Assembly (NCBI GenBank): GCA_026545225.1
Contig: CM048850.1
Span: forward strand, 25,098,297 to 25,162,296
Direction of reading: 5' to 3'
Length of the DNA: 64,000 nt
DNA from: Cornus controversa
Lineage: Eukaryota; Streptophyta; Magnoliopsida; Cornales; Cornaceae
The notes below the pieces were generated by a model. The model ran no database searches, was not told where the DNA came from, and saw nothing but the letters and a program-made list of their open reading frames with translations. This document shows positions 43,043 to 54,811 of the stretch, in pieces. Made by a program: the position numbers and the translations under genes. How positions within the stretch are numbered: the stretch's first letter is position 1; each line of letters opens with the position of its first letter.

Positions 43043-44428
43043 TGATAGGCATTGAATATTATACATTCTCATGCCTATACTTACGTATTTGGATCCCATA
43101 ATTGGACATATTGTATAATTTTTACATGTTTTCGTGTTTTTGTTGATTTCAGGTTCTATTCCAAAAACTGGCCTAATCTGACTCTCCTGTCATTTCCAGA
43201 ATGCATTCTAAGTTCAAGACTATGTGATAGAAGGCTTGCAATGAGGATTAGCAGAATACGTGCAAAGCCGAAACTATAATGCAAGATGAAATAAAGTTTC
43301 AGACCCAAGGAATTACGATGCATCGTAATGGTACTTAAGAAACATCATAATGCTAATTACGATGCATTGCTAATCTACAGAAAATAGACAAGTGGCAAAA
43401 GATATTTTAGCCACTTGCCACCTGTCACCAATCATCTCCAAGAAGCCTTTCCACATAATTTTTGGGATATTTTGAGTTAGAAATTAGATGTATATACAAT
43501 TTCCAGTCTCATAGATAGATATAGGACATAGTTTGTAATAGAGAGCAATTTTAGAGATTCTAGAGAGACAAGTGAAGTTCTAGAGAGGGAAAGCTTCAAA
43601 AGAGGTCTTGATAAAGCCTTGAAGACCATATAGAGCTGGAATCATCTCTGTCTATGGAGTGCTTCATCATTATCATGATCAACTAACTCCTTCTCTAGGG
43701 TTTGGACAAAACCCTAGCCATGTAACTATGTTTATTTTGTAATGAATTAGGGGTTTTTGTGTAATTATATGTATATGTACTTAGCCTGGTGCCTTGTCTT
43801 CAATACAAATTTACAAAATTCATATGTTCATGTGTGTTAATTCATCATTTTTGTCTTAGAATTATTGGTTGCTTCACATAATCCTCAAGCACATATAGTT
43901 CCACAAGAACTATAAGTGATGGCTTTATGTTTATTTTCACTTGAACATGTCAATTCTTAGCTTTTATAATCCATGCTTAGAGAATGTAATTTCACTACAT
44001 TTAGGTAATTAGGTTAATGTAGTTAGGTAGGTAAATTATGCTTATCGAAGATGGATTATCATTAGTTAGGGTTCATGTATTCTTTTGATGACGTCGCTCT
44101 AGGTAGCACTTGCCAATCACATCCTTTGTACATATTTGTATGCAATCCCCAATTTAATACAATGGCATGGTTATGAGATTATCGGTGACATCTAAGCCCT
44201 AGTTCTTTAATCTTTTTCTCAAACTCCTTTTAATTATTACATTTTCTATAATTCAAGTAGCTTAAGCAAACCAATAATCACCATTTGCTAATTGAACCAG
44301 AATTATCTTTAATTTTAACTATTAAACCAACGTAGTCTCTATGGAATCGACACCTTCTACATAGAGCCCTATCCTACCAAGAATTTATTCTATCGTGAGT
44401 GGTAAAATATATTTTGATTGTCAAAACA
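43043..44428 (+). mobile_element. 3' LTR of Ath-5
   Basis: Starts TGATAGGC. It aligns with the interrupted Ath-1 3' LTR over most of its length but has its own palindrome array. TATA-like GTATATACAA at 43490-43499. The end is near 44428 (TCAAAACA), uncertain by a few bases. The element's 5' LTR is missing. Confidence 0.8.
43312..43372. repeat. Palindrome array ATTACGATGCATCGTAAT (Ath-5 LTR copy)
   Basis: Perfect 18-bp palindrome at 43312-43329, a decayed middle unit (43340-43352) and a third unit at 43355-43369. Confidence 0.88.
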
Positions 44429-44620
44429 CAAAAGAGTTTTGAAAAAATAATTACACCAAGGGGGTAACTTTCTCTCTTAGAGCAAACTCCAAATCTCACT
44501 TTAAGGTACTCAGAATGAAAAAAGATGATGGGAAAAAATGAAAGCTTGAAGAGAGCAACAATAGCTAATATCTCTATCTCCTTAATCTGTCCTAGCAATA
44601 TGCACATAAGTATATTGACA
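44429..44620. other. Unassigned segment between Ath-5 and the TRIM
   Basis: AT-rich, no open frame. It is probably the left flank of block E1, because the TRIM inserted between 44625 and 45513. Confidence 0.4.
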
Positions 44621-44625
44621 CCTCA
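44621..44625. repeat. Target duplication CCTCA, left of the TRIM
   Basis: Repeated exactly at 45513-45517, after the third LTR. Confidence 0.85.
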
Positions 44626-45512
44626 TGTAGTAACCCTTCTGGACGGGTGTGAGTGGGCAGGTGCGAAGACAGACACTGGGCTGAGCTACTACACTGACAG
44701 GGTACGAGGTGCTCAATCCCACATCGCCTGGGTGTGGAAAAGGGGATGTGCTTATATGTAGTATGTTCTCTTCAAATGGTATGAGGCCTTTTGGGCTAAA
44801 ACCCAAGAGCAAAACCGTGCGGGCTAAGCCCAAAGTGGACAATATCATACCATGTGTTGGAGCGGGGTATTACAGTTGGTATCAGAGCCTGAACCCAGCC
44901 GAAAGTGTGCTGACGAGGACGTCAAGCCTCGTAGGGGTTGGATTGTAGTAACCCTTGTGGATGAGTGTGAGTGGGCGGGTGTGAAGATAGACACTGGGCT
45001 GAGTTTCCACACTGACAGTGCACAAGGTGCTCAATCGCACATCGCCTGGGTGTGGAAAAGGAGATGTGCTTATATGTATTATGTTCTCTTCAAATGGTAT
45101 GAGGCCTTTTGGGGTAAACCCAAGAGCAAAATCGTGCAGGCTCAAGACCAAAGCGGATAATATTATACCATGTGTTGGAGCGGGGTATTACAGTTGGTAT
45201 CAGAGCCTGAACCCAGCCGGAAGTGTGCCGACGAGGACGTCGGGCCTCGTAGGGGGGTGGATTGTAGTAACCCTTGTGGACGGGTGTGAGTGGGCGGGTG
45301 TGAAGACAGACACTGGGCTGAGTTACCACACTGATAGGGTACGAGGTGCTCAATCCCACATTGCCTGGGTGTGAAAAAGGGGATGTGCTTATATGTAATA
45401 TGTTCTCTTCAATTGGTATGAGGCCTTTTGGGGTAAAACCCAAGAGCAAAATCGTGGGGGCTCAGGTCCAAAGCGGACAATATTATACCATGTGTTGAAG
45501 TGGGGTATTACA
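44626..45512 (+). mobile_element. Tandem TRIM: LTR-internal-LTR-internal-LTR
   Basis: Three ~249-bp direct repeats starting TGTAGTAACCC and ending GGGGTATTACA lie at 44626-44874, 44944-45192 and 45263-45512. They are separated by 69- and 70-bp interiors. Each interior starts GTTGGTATCAGAGC (iMet-type primer site at 44877-44888 and 45195-45206) and ends with a purine-rich GTAGGGG(GG)TTGGAT-like tract next to the following LTR. It encodes nothing. This is a terminal-repeat retrotransposon in miniature in a tandem form, inserted once, as the single CCTCA duplication shows. I see no 5S rRNA sequence in the LTR, so it is not Cassandra. Confidence 0.92.
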
Positions 45513-45904
45513 CCTCATGAAGTGGAAATGACTATTTTGCCCCCCAAGTCACTTAACGTACCTCCCGAGCTCTGTTTTTGATTTCAAAAATGGCTCCAGC
45601 CCCGAAGTCACTTTCTTAATTCATTAAACATTTCATTTCACCCAAAATTAAAAATAAATATTTTTTAAAAAATTTCTAGATTCTAGGCCCACCTGACCCG
45701 CTTCCCAGGCCCCGCCGACCCAAGATTCTAAAATTTATCCAAATACTCCCAAAACTTCTTAGAACCTCTAAACAAGTTTTCAAACATGTTTTCCACATTC
45801 AAAATATGTTAAACATCATTTAAAATGCATTTATGGCAAATATGATTAATAAAAAGAAAATCGTTCAAAATTGGACCAGATCTTTGCAGTTCTACTATAA
45901 AAAG

Positions 45905-46011
45905 GGCAATCGATTGCCTTTAAAAATGGAGCAGTCTCCTTTTAGGCTGATGCCAAAATTTTACTTTCTCAATAGGGTGATCGATCACCTTTAAAAGGCG
46001 ATCAGTCGCCT
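45905..46011. repeat. Palindrome array GGYRATCGATYRCC (block E1)
   Basis: Perfect 14-bp palindromes GGCAATCGATTGCC (45905-45918) and GGTGATCGATCACC (45976-45989), plus AGGCGATCAGTCGCCT (45996-46011). Units are followed by TTTAAAA. Confidence 0.85.
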
Positions 46012-46434
46012 AGACAGAAGTTAAAATATTTCTATCAAGTTCTCAATTCTCATTCTCCAGGCAATCAAACTCATTCATGACTCAATAAAATCAATACATA
46101 ACATACCCAATGAGGGAAAACATCATTGTTCAATAATCAAGCAGAATAAACATTCGAATTACATTCGTCTTAAAAGGGAATCAACGTGTTCAAAATATAC
46201 AGTAATCGCAAAAGATAATCATAATGTCACTACATTTATAGGGGAAAATTAAGGGGAACAAAGCATTTACAAAATACACTTGCCCACAATTCTAGAGATA
46301 CTTGTTCCTCAATAAATTTCCAACTTTTTCTCTAAATAACCAAACATGGCTTACAACCTAAAAATAACAAAAGTTCTAAAATGTGCTATGTGTCCAAAGC
46401 GCACATAAGTACCTCCAATATCATTCTCCTTCTC

Positions 46435-46437
<3 letters not shown>

Positions 46438-46480
<43 letters not shown>

Positions 46481-46489
46481 GGGGGGGGG
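46438..46489. repeat. TA microsatellite and G-run
   Basis: About 20 TA units followed by TTGGGGGGGGGG. Confidence 0.95.
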
Positions 46490-48194
46490 TTGGTTGTGAG
46501 CGATGAGGTGCCCATTAGGAATTCTCAAACTAACTTAAGAAATGATGAACTAAGTCATACAAGCATATAGAACATGGATACAATGGCAAGGTCAATGTTT
46601 CTATAACTATATGGCATGCTCTTCAATGTATTGGATTTCTTCATCAGAACTATACTAACATGCTTCGACATAATCTCAAGATAACCCACTTCATGATTTT
46701 AAGTAAACACAATATAGCATAGTTCCACATTTATAAACTCAAATTCTGAAACCACATTTCAATTCAAGACATGCACCGAGATTGGATATAAACTCAAGTA
46801 CATGCCTTAAAGGCTAAGTATCCATTTCCTTGATCTAAGGGATACTAACCCGATGGTCTAGAGTAACCACTTGGCTAAGTTTTGGGACTCACAATCGTAA
46901 GGCTCCAAGCCATTCCTACATCACCGCCAATCCAGAAAATCAACATCCAACACATAAGGGTTTCAAACTACAACAATTTAACCATTCACAAACAAATTCC
47001 AAATCTCATACAAGTGCAATCCAAGCCACATCATTTAACAGGAACAATCTCTAAATCACGCACATTCGTATACAACATCAATCTTTTCCTCAATTATCAA
47101 TGAAAATGCAATTTAAAGAGAAAACCTTCTTTCATGCACTTTATCGAATACATTGTGGTATATATGAACATACATGATTCCAACAACATATAGATGATTC
47201 TTATGAACTATATATGTTCTAAACCTAACATATACTTCATGTTTTATCAATTTTTAACTACATCACATGCTAGAATATAAAAATACACTCTCTATTGAAC
47301 CAAGCCAGCAAACTATCTTGTATCATCAACATACGTAAATCACAAGCATTATATCATGTTAATAACACACTCAACTTAATCAAATCATGTAAAATGGCAT
47401 AAATTTTAAACACAAAGTCATATCAATATAACTAGGTATGATAAGTGACAAATTCAACACACAAAACTTAGAAATCAAATACTAAGAAGGCCATTATACT
47501 CATATCTCAATTTCCAAGCTTTAATTCTAAAGCCCTAAAAGCACCAAGTCTCTAAAGACATCTAATTTTGGATTTCAAATCATAGGATTGTAGATCATGG
47601 CAAGGAAAATGACTTTCCATTCTTGGACAACACCTAATTCAAAATCTTAGCTTCACCCAACTTTTCAAAAGTCTTCAAATCAGAATTTTGAACTTATTAA
47701 GATGTAGAGGGAAGAGAGGAGAATAACTTTAAACCTTGGTCCAAGACCTCAATCACACTTCTTGATGCCCAAATCTTAGAAAGAAGTGAAGAATAGAAGT
47801 TAGTAAAGAGAAAGTGAGAGCTGGCCATGGGAGGGAGACAGAGATATAAAATCTAATTTTTGACCCACTTGTGCCTATACATATCTATATATCTATATCT
47901 TTTACAAGACTTTGTAACTTAGTTCCTCTTCTCTTCTAAAATAGCTCCTTACTCCAGGTAACTTTTCACTAATTACATACTAACATTTGCTCCTCTCCAC
48001 ATTTCACTTATGTCCCTAAACTAATAGTGCAATGGCCCAACCTCTACCTAAAGAGTCCGAACACATTCTTCCAGGTCACTTGACCCATCCCGGGTCCCAC
48101 ACCCATACTAAAACAGAAAAAAATTCATATAACCCACAAACCACATACTTAAACAAATTTCTCATGCTTAATCATAGTTAATATGTAATTAACA

Positions 48195-49212
48195 TAAAAC
48201 AATTATCCGGGGTCTATAGGTATGAAGTCCTATATGCTTGGTCCTCGAGTGAAATGCTGACTTTTTTGCCAGATATATAGCACTCTGACTATTACTATTC
48301 AAAACATTCTTCACTTGCCTGAAACCCAACTCTACCAACAAACCCTGTAACCAAATCATCTCCTTGTTGGGCTCAGTTATAGCCACATACTCTGCCTCTA
48401 TAGTGGATAATGTTACATTCTTCTATATCTACAAACCCTAACTACCTATAGTAGCATCTGCTGTAAAGACATAACTAGTAGCACTCCTCCTGTGATCTAC
48501 CTCACTAGCAAAGTCCACATGTACATAACCTTGTAGTCTCAACTCGCTCCATCTGAAACACAAACATCTATTAGTAGTACTCTGTAAATACCTCAATATC
48601 CACTTCACAGCCTCCCAGTGTTGCTTTCCAGGATTTTCATGAACTTGCTCATTACTCCCACTGCATAGGCAATATCTGGTCTTGTGCACACTATAACATA
48701 CATTAAACTTCCAATAGATGAGGCTTATGGAACCTTAGCCATGAAGTTTCTCTCCTCTTATATCTCTTGATATTGATCCTTGGATAGCCTAAAATGACTA
48801 GCCAAGGGTGTGCTAACTGCCTTAGTACTATGCATATTAAAACTCTGTAGAATATATTCAGTGCACTCAGCCTGAGACAATTGAAAAGTACCCCTCTACT
48901 TGTCCCGTTGATCCTCATCCTAAGATCTACTTTGCTACACCAAGATCTTTCATATCAAACTCACTGGACAACTGTCATTTAAATTTTCTAATTTCATCCA
49001 TGTTTGAGCCTGCCACCAATATGTCATCAACATAAAGCAATAAAATAATGTAACTGGAATCAAACCTCTTTAAATATCGACAATGGTCAATGTTGTACTT
49101 GTAGTAACCATTTCTCTACATAAACCCATCAAATTTTCTTGTACCAATGCCTTAGGGCCTACTTCAAACGATATAAGATTTTTCTCAACTTGCACACTAG
49201 TTCTCCTTCTAT
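48195..49212 (-). pseudogene. Cop-C: C-terminal RT and RNase H
   Basis: Copia Pol on the minus strand, broken by many stops. In sense: EGELVCKLRKILYRLK (49195-49150), LLYVDDILVAGSNMDEI with the YVDD catalytic motif (about 49045-48990), EFDMKDLGVA, then RNase H: HWEAVKWILRYLQSTTNRCL, HVDFASEVDHRRSATSYVF (the WxDxDxA...R/KS motif) and SQSAIYLAKKSAFHSRTKHI. It is truncated near 48195. The RT frame continues upstream across block E2 at 53217. Confidence 0.85.
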
Positions 49213-49541
49213 CATGCCTCGAAATTCGAGTCACCAAAATCCCCATTTTTGTGCCCGGACTCCAAGTGTGAACCTGTCCGTTAACCCAATGAATAACATA
49301 TAAATTTCATATTCACGAAAGCGTCCTCACATGCATATAGGTGTACATACAAAAATTAAAGACAACACATTCTAATGGGCCTTACATTTGGTTACACATG
49401 ATGGGTTGGGAGGGGAATTTTTAAAACAAATGTGGAAGTGTGTCGAGATGAATCAACAAATTTAAAAAAACCCCTTGATGTATAAAAGATTATATAAATA
49501 ATAAAAAAATTCTATTGAAACAAAAGAGATTGCATGTAGAT

Positions 49542-51080
49542 TGTGGGATTTAGAGACATATACCTGAAGGGGATAATTTTCCAACCCCATAGTCCTCAAC
49601 AATTGGTGAAGCAATCGATATCCTTGGTGTACTACCCGTAAGAATCACCACTATGACCCTTTGCGTTGATTCTCTAAAAACTTAATTCTTGTGGGAGAAC
49701 CCCAGGTTTGTGAATTAATTTCTCTCTCTACAATCTCCTACAACCACTCTTATTGTAATTGCAAAATCCTAGTCTTATGATTAATTTTCACTCCTCTGAT
49801 ATGGGAGAGAATATGACATATTTATAGGAGAGTCTTTTCCAAGTCAACTTTTCCTTTATATATGCAAGATATGATAAATCATATCTTAATATAAAAGAAA
49901 AATATATACACACTCAATATCTTATATTCTCCCTACAGAAAATAAGATATTATGTATATATTTAAATTATATATATTAATATATATTCTAGGATATTAAA
50001 ATATCCAATATATATTTATATATAATTCCACTTGTGCCATTTACATGTAATTAAATTACAAATGCCCCTAGCACATTAAATCATTTCACAATTAACAACA
50101 CAGTTGGTTTTTAAATTGACCCAATAGGCTAAAAGTGAGGATCTTATGTAACGGCCCAAATTTTTGTTGGTTCCAATGGATTATAAATATGACCAGTTAT
50201 CCCATGACCCTAAATTCCAATAATCAATTAACCACAACTTAATTCCGCTATATAAGTGTGGTTGCACTCCAACTTAAGAATGGTTGAATCATGTGTTGTC
50301 TTTAAACCTTGTGTTACCTTAACAAACAACACTCGTGTTAATTTATGAAATTACCCTTCTATGTACAATTGGATATGGATGTTTAAGTGCCAATCAACCA
50401 AATCAACAATTAAATATTTATTAAGTCACTTGATTATTTCATGTTTAACCAATAAGCCTTTTAATAACATTTATACACTTTGCCAAAGTACATACCCATT
50501 TTATCAAAGCTAAACTGAGCGCTTGGATTTACCATTGATTAAATTAATCAAGCCATAATAAATTGGCTAGCATAAATATAACTTTTGAGAGCATGTTCCA
50601 AAGCATGTAATCAACCAACATCCAACATATTTAGATTTTAGATACTAGGGCCCACTACATGTATCAAAGTAGTAACCAACCATGTCTAGGGTTCATCACT
50701 CCCTCATAATTGAGGATAACATTCACCATAACACTGACAAGTAGTAATTGTAATAACGACCTTACAATTACTTTGATAATGACTTGTCAGTGATCCTGTT
50801 CTGTTCTTTATCAGTGGGGAGTCCACCCACTATTGGTGAACGAACAAAACACTTTATAATAATGCAATATAAGTGACTTGTGCTATCGATTTTGGTAACC
50901 ATATCATGCATGTACCAAGTGACTGCGTAGTTAATGAACACTATGATTCGGGTCTTGAATCAAATCAATACATAGCATTCATAATGTATAAATAGTATTT
51001 TTTGATAAAAAAAAATTATTATTGATAAGCCAATGCCATTACCTCCCAATTGGTGCTATAAAGGGAATACAATCCCAACA
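49542..51080 (-). mobile_element. Likely solo copia LTR within block E2
   Basis: Edges form inverted ends: TGTGGGATT at 49542 and AATCCCAACA at 51080. On the minus strand a TATA-like CCTATAAATATG (49829-49818) is followed by a CT-rich leader. A strong hairpin lies at 50732-50792. No matching target duplication was seen, so the edges or solo status are uncertain. Confidence 0.5.
50732..50792. other. Two-stem hairpin
   Basis: Outer arms CACTGACAAGT / ACTTGTCAGTG (50732-50742, 50782-50792). Inner arms AGTAATTGTAA / TTACAATTACT (50743-50753, 50762-50772). Both stems are 11 bp and perfect, with a 9-nt one-sided bulge. Confidence 0.85.
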
Positions 51081-51132
51081 ACACATGAATTTAACTTCAA
51101 CATTTCAAAGCATACAATAGCTGAGATTTACA

Positions 51133-51318
51133 ATTGATCATAACATGGGTTATGATCGATCGTAAAGATATGATACAACGTTGATGTATCGTAACATGCA
51201 TTGAAACTCTCTAGTTTAGAACTCAATTTTCTTCACTATTTACTATCCATTGTAATGGGGTCTAAAATCCATCGTAGAATTACGATCTATCATAAAGTGA
51301 ATTACGATTGATTGTAAG
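51133..51318. repeat. Palindrome array TTACGATCGATCGTAA-like (block E2)
   Basis: Units TTATGATCGATCGTAA (51150-51165), TTGATGTATCGTAA (51181-51194), TACGATCTATCATAA (51281-51295) and TTACGATTGATTGTAA (51302-51317), with weaker ones between. Confidence 0.75.
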
Positions 51319-51937
51319 TCCTTAACAACCATTCCTATTGAAATTTTTCAATGTCTAATTTCCCAATCCAATTCCCATACAATGACTCCATATAACTTTA
51401 TTTACATCTAATTTAAGTCATAAGATGCATAAATGATAAGGAAATCATAATTCCATCACATGAAAGGAAACAAACTCAAGTTTATACATTGACCCTGAGT
51501 CTCATTCTCAATCGTTTCAAGTGCCAAATATGGCTCATACATACATATACTATCCAAGTGCTAGTTTTACCATCCATAATTACAATGTTTTAAAAAGTGT
51601 CAACATGACACATACAAGCATGGATAAATGTAAAACATCCAAAAATAATTTCAAAACTCCAATTGGATAACTCTAGGCCTCATCTCTTGTCGACACTTTA
51701 TCTGTAAAAATGTTTTAGGAAAAGGGGTAAGAGATGTACGTGCTCAATAGAAAATGCCCCAACCCACCTAAGCATTCACCTGATACTAATATATATAAAA
51801 TGCAACATGGTATTCCTATAGCAACATGACATATTCAATGCCCATATTCACTATTCCCAATGCAATACATGAATGTAACAAACTATTATGCTTATTCAAT
51901 GAAAAACATATAAGCATCCACACTTTTATAATCGTTA

Positions 51938-52115
51938 GTCAAACTCTGATAACTCAAGTATGATTGGCCAACTCTGAATATCATACGAGTATGTGGATCA
52001 TTCTGTTTCTTACGTATTAACCTAGGTATGATTAGACAACTCTGAATGTCACACCAATGTGGATAGTTTTTCATCTCTGTGACATGGTTATGTAACTCTG
52101 AATGCCATACACAAC
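51938..52115. repeat. AACTCTGAATGTCACACC tandem-like repeats
   Basis: Four variants near 51942, 51970, 52039 and 52092, each following a GTATGATTGGCCA/GGTATGATTAGACA-like word. Confidence 0.6.
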
Positions 52116-53216
52116 TTCAGACAACTTCGATTCATCAAGAATTTTAGCAATTCTACAAATGTGCATTTGAGCCACATAACTTCACAACTAACATAATTTT
52201 CATACATTTGGCACATTATAAACAATATCACACCACCATGCTAACACATGTTTAACATAAATATTACAATGCATATAATTCCCCACATAAGGTATCAACA
52301 TAAAAAATTTCACAGAATTTCTTCCTTCGGTGCATTTTCTCAAACATTTAGCATTTAAAGTGCATACATGCTATCTCATTACTAAAAAAAAATATTATTG
52401 AGCCCCATGCATCCCCAATCAACCCATGTACATAATCTCATCATATAATACATATGATAACCAATGTTATCATGCTTAAACAAGAAGAAAAGCTAGTAAA
52501 TTAACACACTCAACCTTCCAACACTACTCTAGCATGTTAAATCACCAAAATAACCTCCAAAACATATGGAATCAATGAGTGGATTGAGAAGACACCCCTA
52601 CCTCAAGTTTGCAAGATTTTCTAGCAAAACCCTAGAATTCCTCAAGCTTCAACCTTGCCCAAATTGAACTTTGTTTCAGTCAAAATGTTGCCCTTTTCAC
52701 GTAGAAGAAGTTGCCCTTTATCGACCCATTCTAAATCCAAGCTCTAGGGCTCCAAAATGAAGAAAAAAAGAAGAAGAGATGAAAAATATCTAGCTTCCCA
52801 AATGGCTAGAATTCCAGCCATCTAGATGTTTAAAATATCTTGGGTTCACAAAATGACTAAAATGCCCTCACGCTACTTAACATACCCTCTCGACCTCTAT
52901 TTTTTATTCCACAAAAGGCTATGGCTTCTAAATCACTTCCTTATCTCTCTTAACATTTCATTTGGTATAAGACCAAAAATAAAAAGTTTTAAAAAAATAT
53001 CCTATCTAACGGGCCCACCTGACCTATGTCTTGGGCCTAGTCGACCCAAAAATCTCACGAAGAGCCAATTGGCTTAGAAGCATCCCCAGACCACAAACAC
53101 AAGTCCCCAAAATTTTATTTTATATATATAATGCATGTACCATCATTTATATTCAATTTAAGGCAATAAATGACAATTAGAAGAAAATCAGTAAAAATTG
53201 GACATAGTCTCTACAC

Positions 53217-53645
53217 TTTCCCTCTCACTGAGAAACCTTCCGGTTGCTATATCTTTTCTTCTAGGTCACTATATAGGAAAGAATTTTTCACATCTAACTA
53301 CTCAAGGTGAAAATTCTCGACTACAAAAATGCTCAGAATTGACATAATGGTATTTAATTTTATAACTGGTGAAAAAATCTCTGTGTAGTATACTCCCTCT
53401 TTCTATTGAAAGTCTTTGACTACTAATCTCGCCTTGTGGAGTAATCATGTTCCTCTTTAACTTTGTACATCCATTTGTTTTGAAGTGCTTTCCTTCCCCT
53501 AGATAATTTAACTAACTCCCATGTTTTGTTAGAAATAAGGGAGTTCATCTTATCTCTCATTGCAAACTCCCACTTGCTAGCATCTTCTTCATATAATTTA
53601 GGTTTACCACCATTGATAAGTAACAAATAATTCACATTCCTCCCA
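53217..53645 (-). pseudogene. Cop-C: N-terminal RT
   Basis: NYLLLINGGKPKLYEEDASK, WEFAMRDKMNSLISNKTWEL and KALQNKWMYKVKEEHD (53635-53423), then shifted LHLEQLDVKxSFL-like and QPEGFSVRGKV. This is the copia RT start (NGGEPxxYxEA...W..AM..EM). Interrupted by E2 at 53217. Confidence 0.85.
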
Positions 53646-53799
53646 TTTGGTATATGAGGAAGGGAAGACCTCCTAGGTGCAAGAATAGGAGCTGGACTAT
53701 GTGGTGCACTCTGCTTTGTAGGATCATTGAGAACTCTTAACTATCTGTTATGTTACACTGCTTTCTAGATACCGTTAAATTCAACATACTCTGGATCAA

Positions 53800-54790
53800 C
53801 TAAACCAGTAGACTATGTTGTATCTCTATCACTGTACATCACCCTTTCATTGAATACTACATCTCTACTTCTAACAATCTTCTTGTTTTGGTCATCGCAG
53901 AGATGATAACCAAACACATCTCCACCATATCCAATGAAGGTGCATTTTAGTGACTTGGGGACAAGATTACCCCTAGCATGGTCACTAATATGTGCATATA
54001 TAGTGCAAGCAAAAACCTTCAAATACTAAAGGTTTACCTTTTTCCCATTCTATACCTTTTCTAGGATCCTATGCTCCAATGATATTGATGGTTCCCAGTT
54101 AATGAAATGGGCTATTGTATTGACTATCTCTGATAAGAATTTCTTTGGTAGATCTGCATGTGTAAGCATACTTCTGGCTCTTTTTGTCAAGGTTTTGTTC
54201 ATTAGTTCTGCCAACCCGTTCTATTGTGGGGTTCCTTACAAAGTTCTCTCTAATATGATCCCAATAATATAACAAAACTTCTTGAACTTCTTGTCTTTCA
54301 TACTGTCCACCATTATCTGATCTCAACCTCTTAATTCTCAACCATGTCTTATTCTTCATTATGGCCTTCCACTTCTTGAATACCTCATACACCTCAGATT
54401 TCTATCTCAAGAAGTAAACCAATACCTTCCTCATATGACCATCAATGAAAGCCACAAATTAAGACTTTCTGCCAATAGATGAGACTAGAGCTGCCCCCAG
54501 ACATCAGTGTGAACTAACTCAAGTTTTTTCTATCTCGGACTTCTGCTACTCACCTTAAAAGTAGTCATCTGTTACTTTCTAAGGATATAACTCTCCTAGA
54601 AGTTAATATCAATTAACTTTAGGCCTAGTAGTTTCCCCTTTGAGTGCATAATCTTGAGCCCTTCTTCACTCATGTGATCTAGTCTCTGGTGCCAAATGTT
54701 GGGATCCTATTTACTTTCTTCAACTACTATTGACACACAAGCGTTGGTAGTCATGTAGAGAGTACATATCTTTTTACCACGTGTAGCAGT
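53800..54790 (-). pseudogene. Cop-C: integrase
   Basis: Copia integrase with many stops. In sense: DPNIWHQRLDHMSEEGLKIM (HHCC finger start), LVHTDVWG with the first Asp, RIKRLRSDNGGQYE with the second Asp (54341-54295), GTPQ-NGLAELMNKTLTKR with the Glu region, and the C-terminal KVFACTIYAHISDHARGNLV...FIGYGGDVFGYHL at 54022-53880. Confidence 0.85.
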
Positions 54791-54811
54791 CATAACTCTT
54801 TTGGAAACCTT

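Larger units (their letters stand above)
45518..48190 (-). mobile_element. Block E1, LTR-retrotransposon-derived noncoding DNA
   Basis: No coding sequence. 45524-45728 resembles 52846-53055 in block E2 (shared words AAATGACTA, TAACGTACC/TAACATACC, AAACATTTCATTT, GGCCCACCTGACC). A TATA-like TTTTATATCTC followed by a CT-rich stretch lies on the minus strand near 47853-47800. It abuts the Cop-C RNase H fragment near 48190. Probably LTR material of one gypsy family; element edges cannot be fixed by eye. Confidence 0.45.
49213..53216. mobile_element. Block E2, insertion inside Cop-C RT
   Basis: The Cop-C RT reads QPEGFSVRGKV up to about 53217 and resumes with LEGELVCKL at about 49200, so 4.0 kb is inserted here. 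Edges are approximate; flanking words CTTCT and CTTTC may be a worn duplication. It contains a likely solo LTR (49542-51080), a palindrome array (51133-51318), repeats of AACTCTGAATGTCAC (51938-52115) and the segment shared with E1. No coding sequence. Confidence 0.6.

Noticed and set aside
44525-45449. Several 78-119-codon frames on both strands
   Set aside because: They repeat with the TRIM period and run through LTR and primer site; the TRIM is noncoding.
44626-45512. Possible Cassandra TRIM with 5S rRNA in its LTR
   Set aside because: I looked for 5S-like internal promoter words and saw none.
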